Shown piece by piece: positions 62,701 to 64,000 of a DNA stretch of 64,000 nucleotides. Origin of the DNA: Hypomesus transpacificus (taxonomy: Eukaryota > Chordata > Actinopteri > Osmeriformes > Osmeridae); assembly GCF_021917145.1 (NCBI RefSeq), contig NC_061063.1, positions 3,447,971 to 3,511,970 on the forward strand. The letters are read 5' to 3'. Made by a program: the position numbers and the translations under genes. Under the pieces are notes generated by a model. It had not been told where the DNA came from and did not search any database. It worked only from the letters and a program-made list of their open reading frames with translations. Each line of letters begins with the position of its first letter. Position 1 is the first letter of the stretch.

Positions 62701-64000
62701 AACGATAAACACCTCTTGGCACACTCCGTTCAGTGCCACCGTCAGGCACTGTTTACCTCAGGTCTGTTCACTACTGTCGTGTTTTTTTAAGAAACTGTAT
62801 TCAAGCAGGACTAAAATACCTTTTTCCCTCTGCGCTTACTTGGATGCAGATCATTATTTGAGAACAAAACCGAGTAGCCAGATCAAGGGTTTCCCTCTAT
62901 CCAGGAAGCCTGGAAAGCTCGGCATGGTGCCGGCCACGAAGCTGTGACATGTAGCCTAGCGGTCACTGTTGACTGAAAGCTAAGCTGGGCGTTCCAGATG
63001 GGTTTGCTGTGACCTTAACCCTCGCATCCCCTCAGGGTCTGGCTGTTATCAGTGAGGACCAGGAGGACAGCCCACCACCACCAAACCCACCCTACCTCCA
63101 TCCAGCTGTGTGTGTGGAGGGGTGGGGTGTGGATGCACCGGAGGAGCCACAGGCTATGGAGGCAGTGTTTTCTGCAGGTGGATGCTCTGCTTGTAGGTGA
63201 CACACATCAATGAGGATAGGCTGTGTTAAAAAAAAGGATAGGATAGGCTGTGTTAGACTTCCATTGTCAGTCTCAAGGCAGTTTCTTTTTTATGATCATA
63301 GATTCAACTCTGAGGCAGGACTCGCGCCCGTCTGTGTGCGAGCGCTCGTCAGAAATGTCACGCAAATGTCAAATCCATTGTCCATCAGTATTTCGAATGA
63401 ATGACGTGAAAAAAATCCAAATGTCATCCGTGTTAGCGTTGTTTGGCTTCCCGTGTGTCACGCGTGGCGAGACGCCGTATGAGGAGCGACATGGACGCGT
63501 CTCCATCGTTTGCAAAGTTGACCATGACTCCAACGATAAACTGGAAGAGGTTTTTTTGCACACTGCTCCCTTTCATCACTGTAAGCATGAATTGTCTTGA
63601 GGGAAAGTTGCTAAGTCTGCTTGCTAAGTGGTGGTTCTGTCCTCTGAAAACCCTTCTGTGCAGTGTCATCACATAAGTAGTAGTGCAGTGTCCTCCTTAA
63701 AGAGCTGTGTTTTGGATCGGCCCTCCAGATATGCAGGAACTTATTTCAACAAGATGAAGTGTCGTATGTCTTCTTGGATCAGATCAATGCAGCGTGTGTT
63801 GTAGCATCTCCTCATCTCAACAGGGGTTCCTTTAACTTGGTTGATTGTTGTCAAAGAGATAACGAAATGGGCTTCATTTTCTCTTTCTCCTCTCAATGAT
63901 AGATTCAACCTTTGTGCAGTGGGGCTGACACTAATGTGGCAGTGAGGGCAAAACCGTTTGACTGTGTGATGCCATTAGCTTTACAATATCCCTGATGCTC
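59775..64000 (+). other. Intron of slc66a2 running off the right edge
   Basis: No further slc66a2 exon or other gene was recognised. Octamer-like ATGCAAAT is present near 62354 and AT-rich patches near 60890-60980 and 61120-61190 look like possible conserved elements. A tandem AGGATAGGCTGTGTTA repeat occurs near 63215-63255. Open frames in this span have no family resemblance. Confidence 0.5.

Noticed and set aside
62307-62749. Minus-strand open frames of 120-131 codons
   Set aside because: Overlapping frames in a GC-rich stretch of the slc66a2 intron with no recognisable motif or splice logic.

Overview
The window is vertebrate nuclear DNA, almost certainly from a teleost fish. Genes have many short exons with GT-AG introns, the proteins match vertebrate families, simple repeats are frequent, and the mobile elements are of teleost type (hAT, piggyBac and Kolobok-like TTAA elements, tRNA-derived SINEs, an L2-like LINE relic). 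I cannot name the species. There is no operon, CRISPR array, phage or bacterial feature.

Seven protein-coding genes are supported. Six are complete in their coding parts with exon phases that all close: a GnRH receptor (gnrhr2-like, minus, 486-3101, 388 aa); gatad2b, the p66-beta subunit of NuRD (plus, 30731-36128, 663 aa, probable promoter and first exon 15.7 kb upstream at about 15000); nr1d2, REV-ERB beta (minus, 41892-46110, 604 aa); rpl15 (minus, 47537-49123, 204 aa); a cathepsin S-like cysteine protease (plus, 50382-53150, 333 aa); and txnl4a/DIM1 (plus, 54114-55151, 142 aa). The seventh, slc66a2 (pqlc1), starts at 57633 and runs off the right edge; its first three coding exons are visible.

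Layout: 1-366 nested transposons; 486-3101 the receptor; 3290-3800 a LINE relic; 3.9-14.7 kb gene-free DNA with a fold-back repeat, microsatellites and a 1.6 kb TTAA-flanked element carrying a broken THAP domain; 14.7-15.07 kb a CpG-rich promoter; 15-30.7 kb the large first intron of gatad2b with a SINE, a 23-bp minisatellite and a G-run-rich block; 30.7-40 kb gatad2b exons and a long 3' UTR; 40.4-46.1 kb nr1d2, convergent with gatad2b; 47.5-49.4 kb rpl15; 50.4-55.4 kb the cathepsin and txnl4a; 57.6-64 kb slc66a2, with a 440-bp CT microsatellite.

The genes do not form one pathway. nr1d2 (heme-binding repressor of the circadian clock) and gatad2b (NuRD repressor) both act through chromatin, rpl15 and txnl4a are housekeeping genes, the receptor is reproductive-endocrine and the cathepsin is lysosomal. 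Two neighbour pairs, nr1d2-rpl15 and txnl4a-slc66a2, are also neighbours in human. No undescribed system was found. The most interesting points are two CACGTG E-boxes in nr1d2 intron 1, an apparent coding extension of gatad2b exon 9 through a lost splice donor, and the Kolobok-like element with its frameshifted THAP finger.
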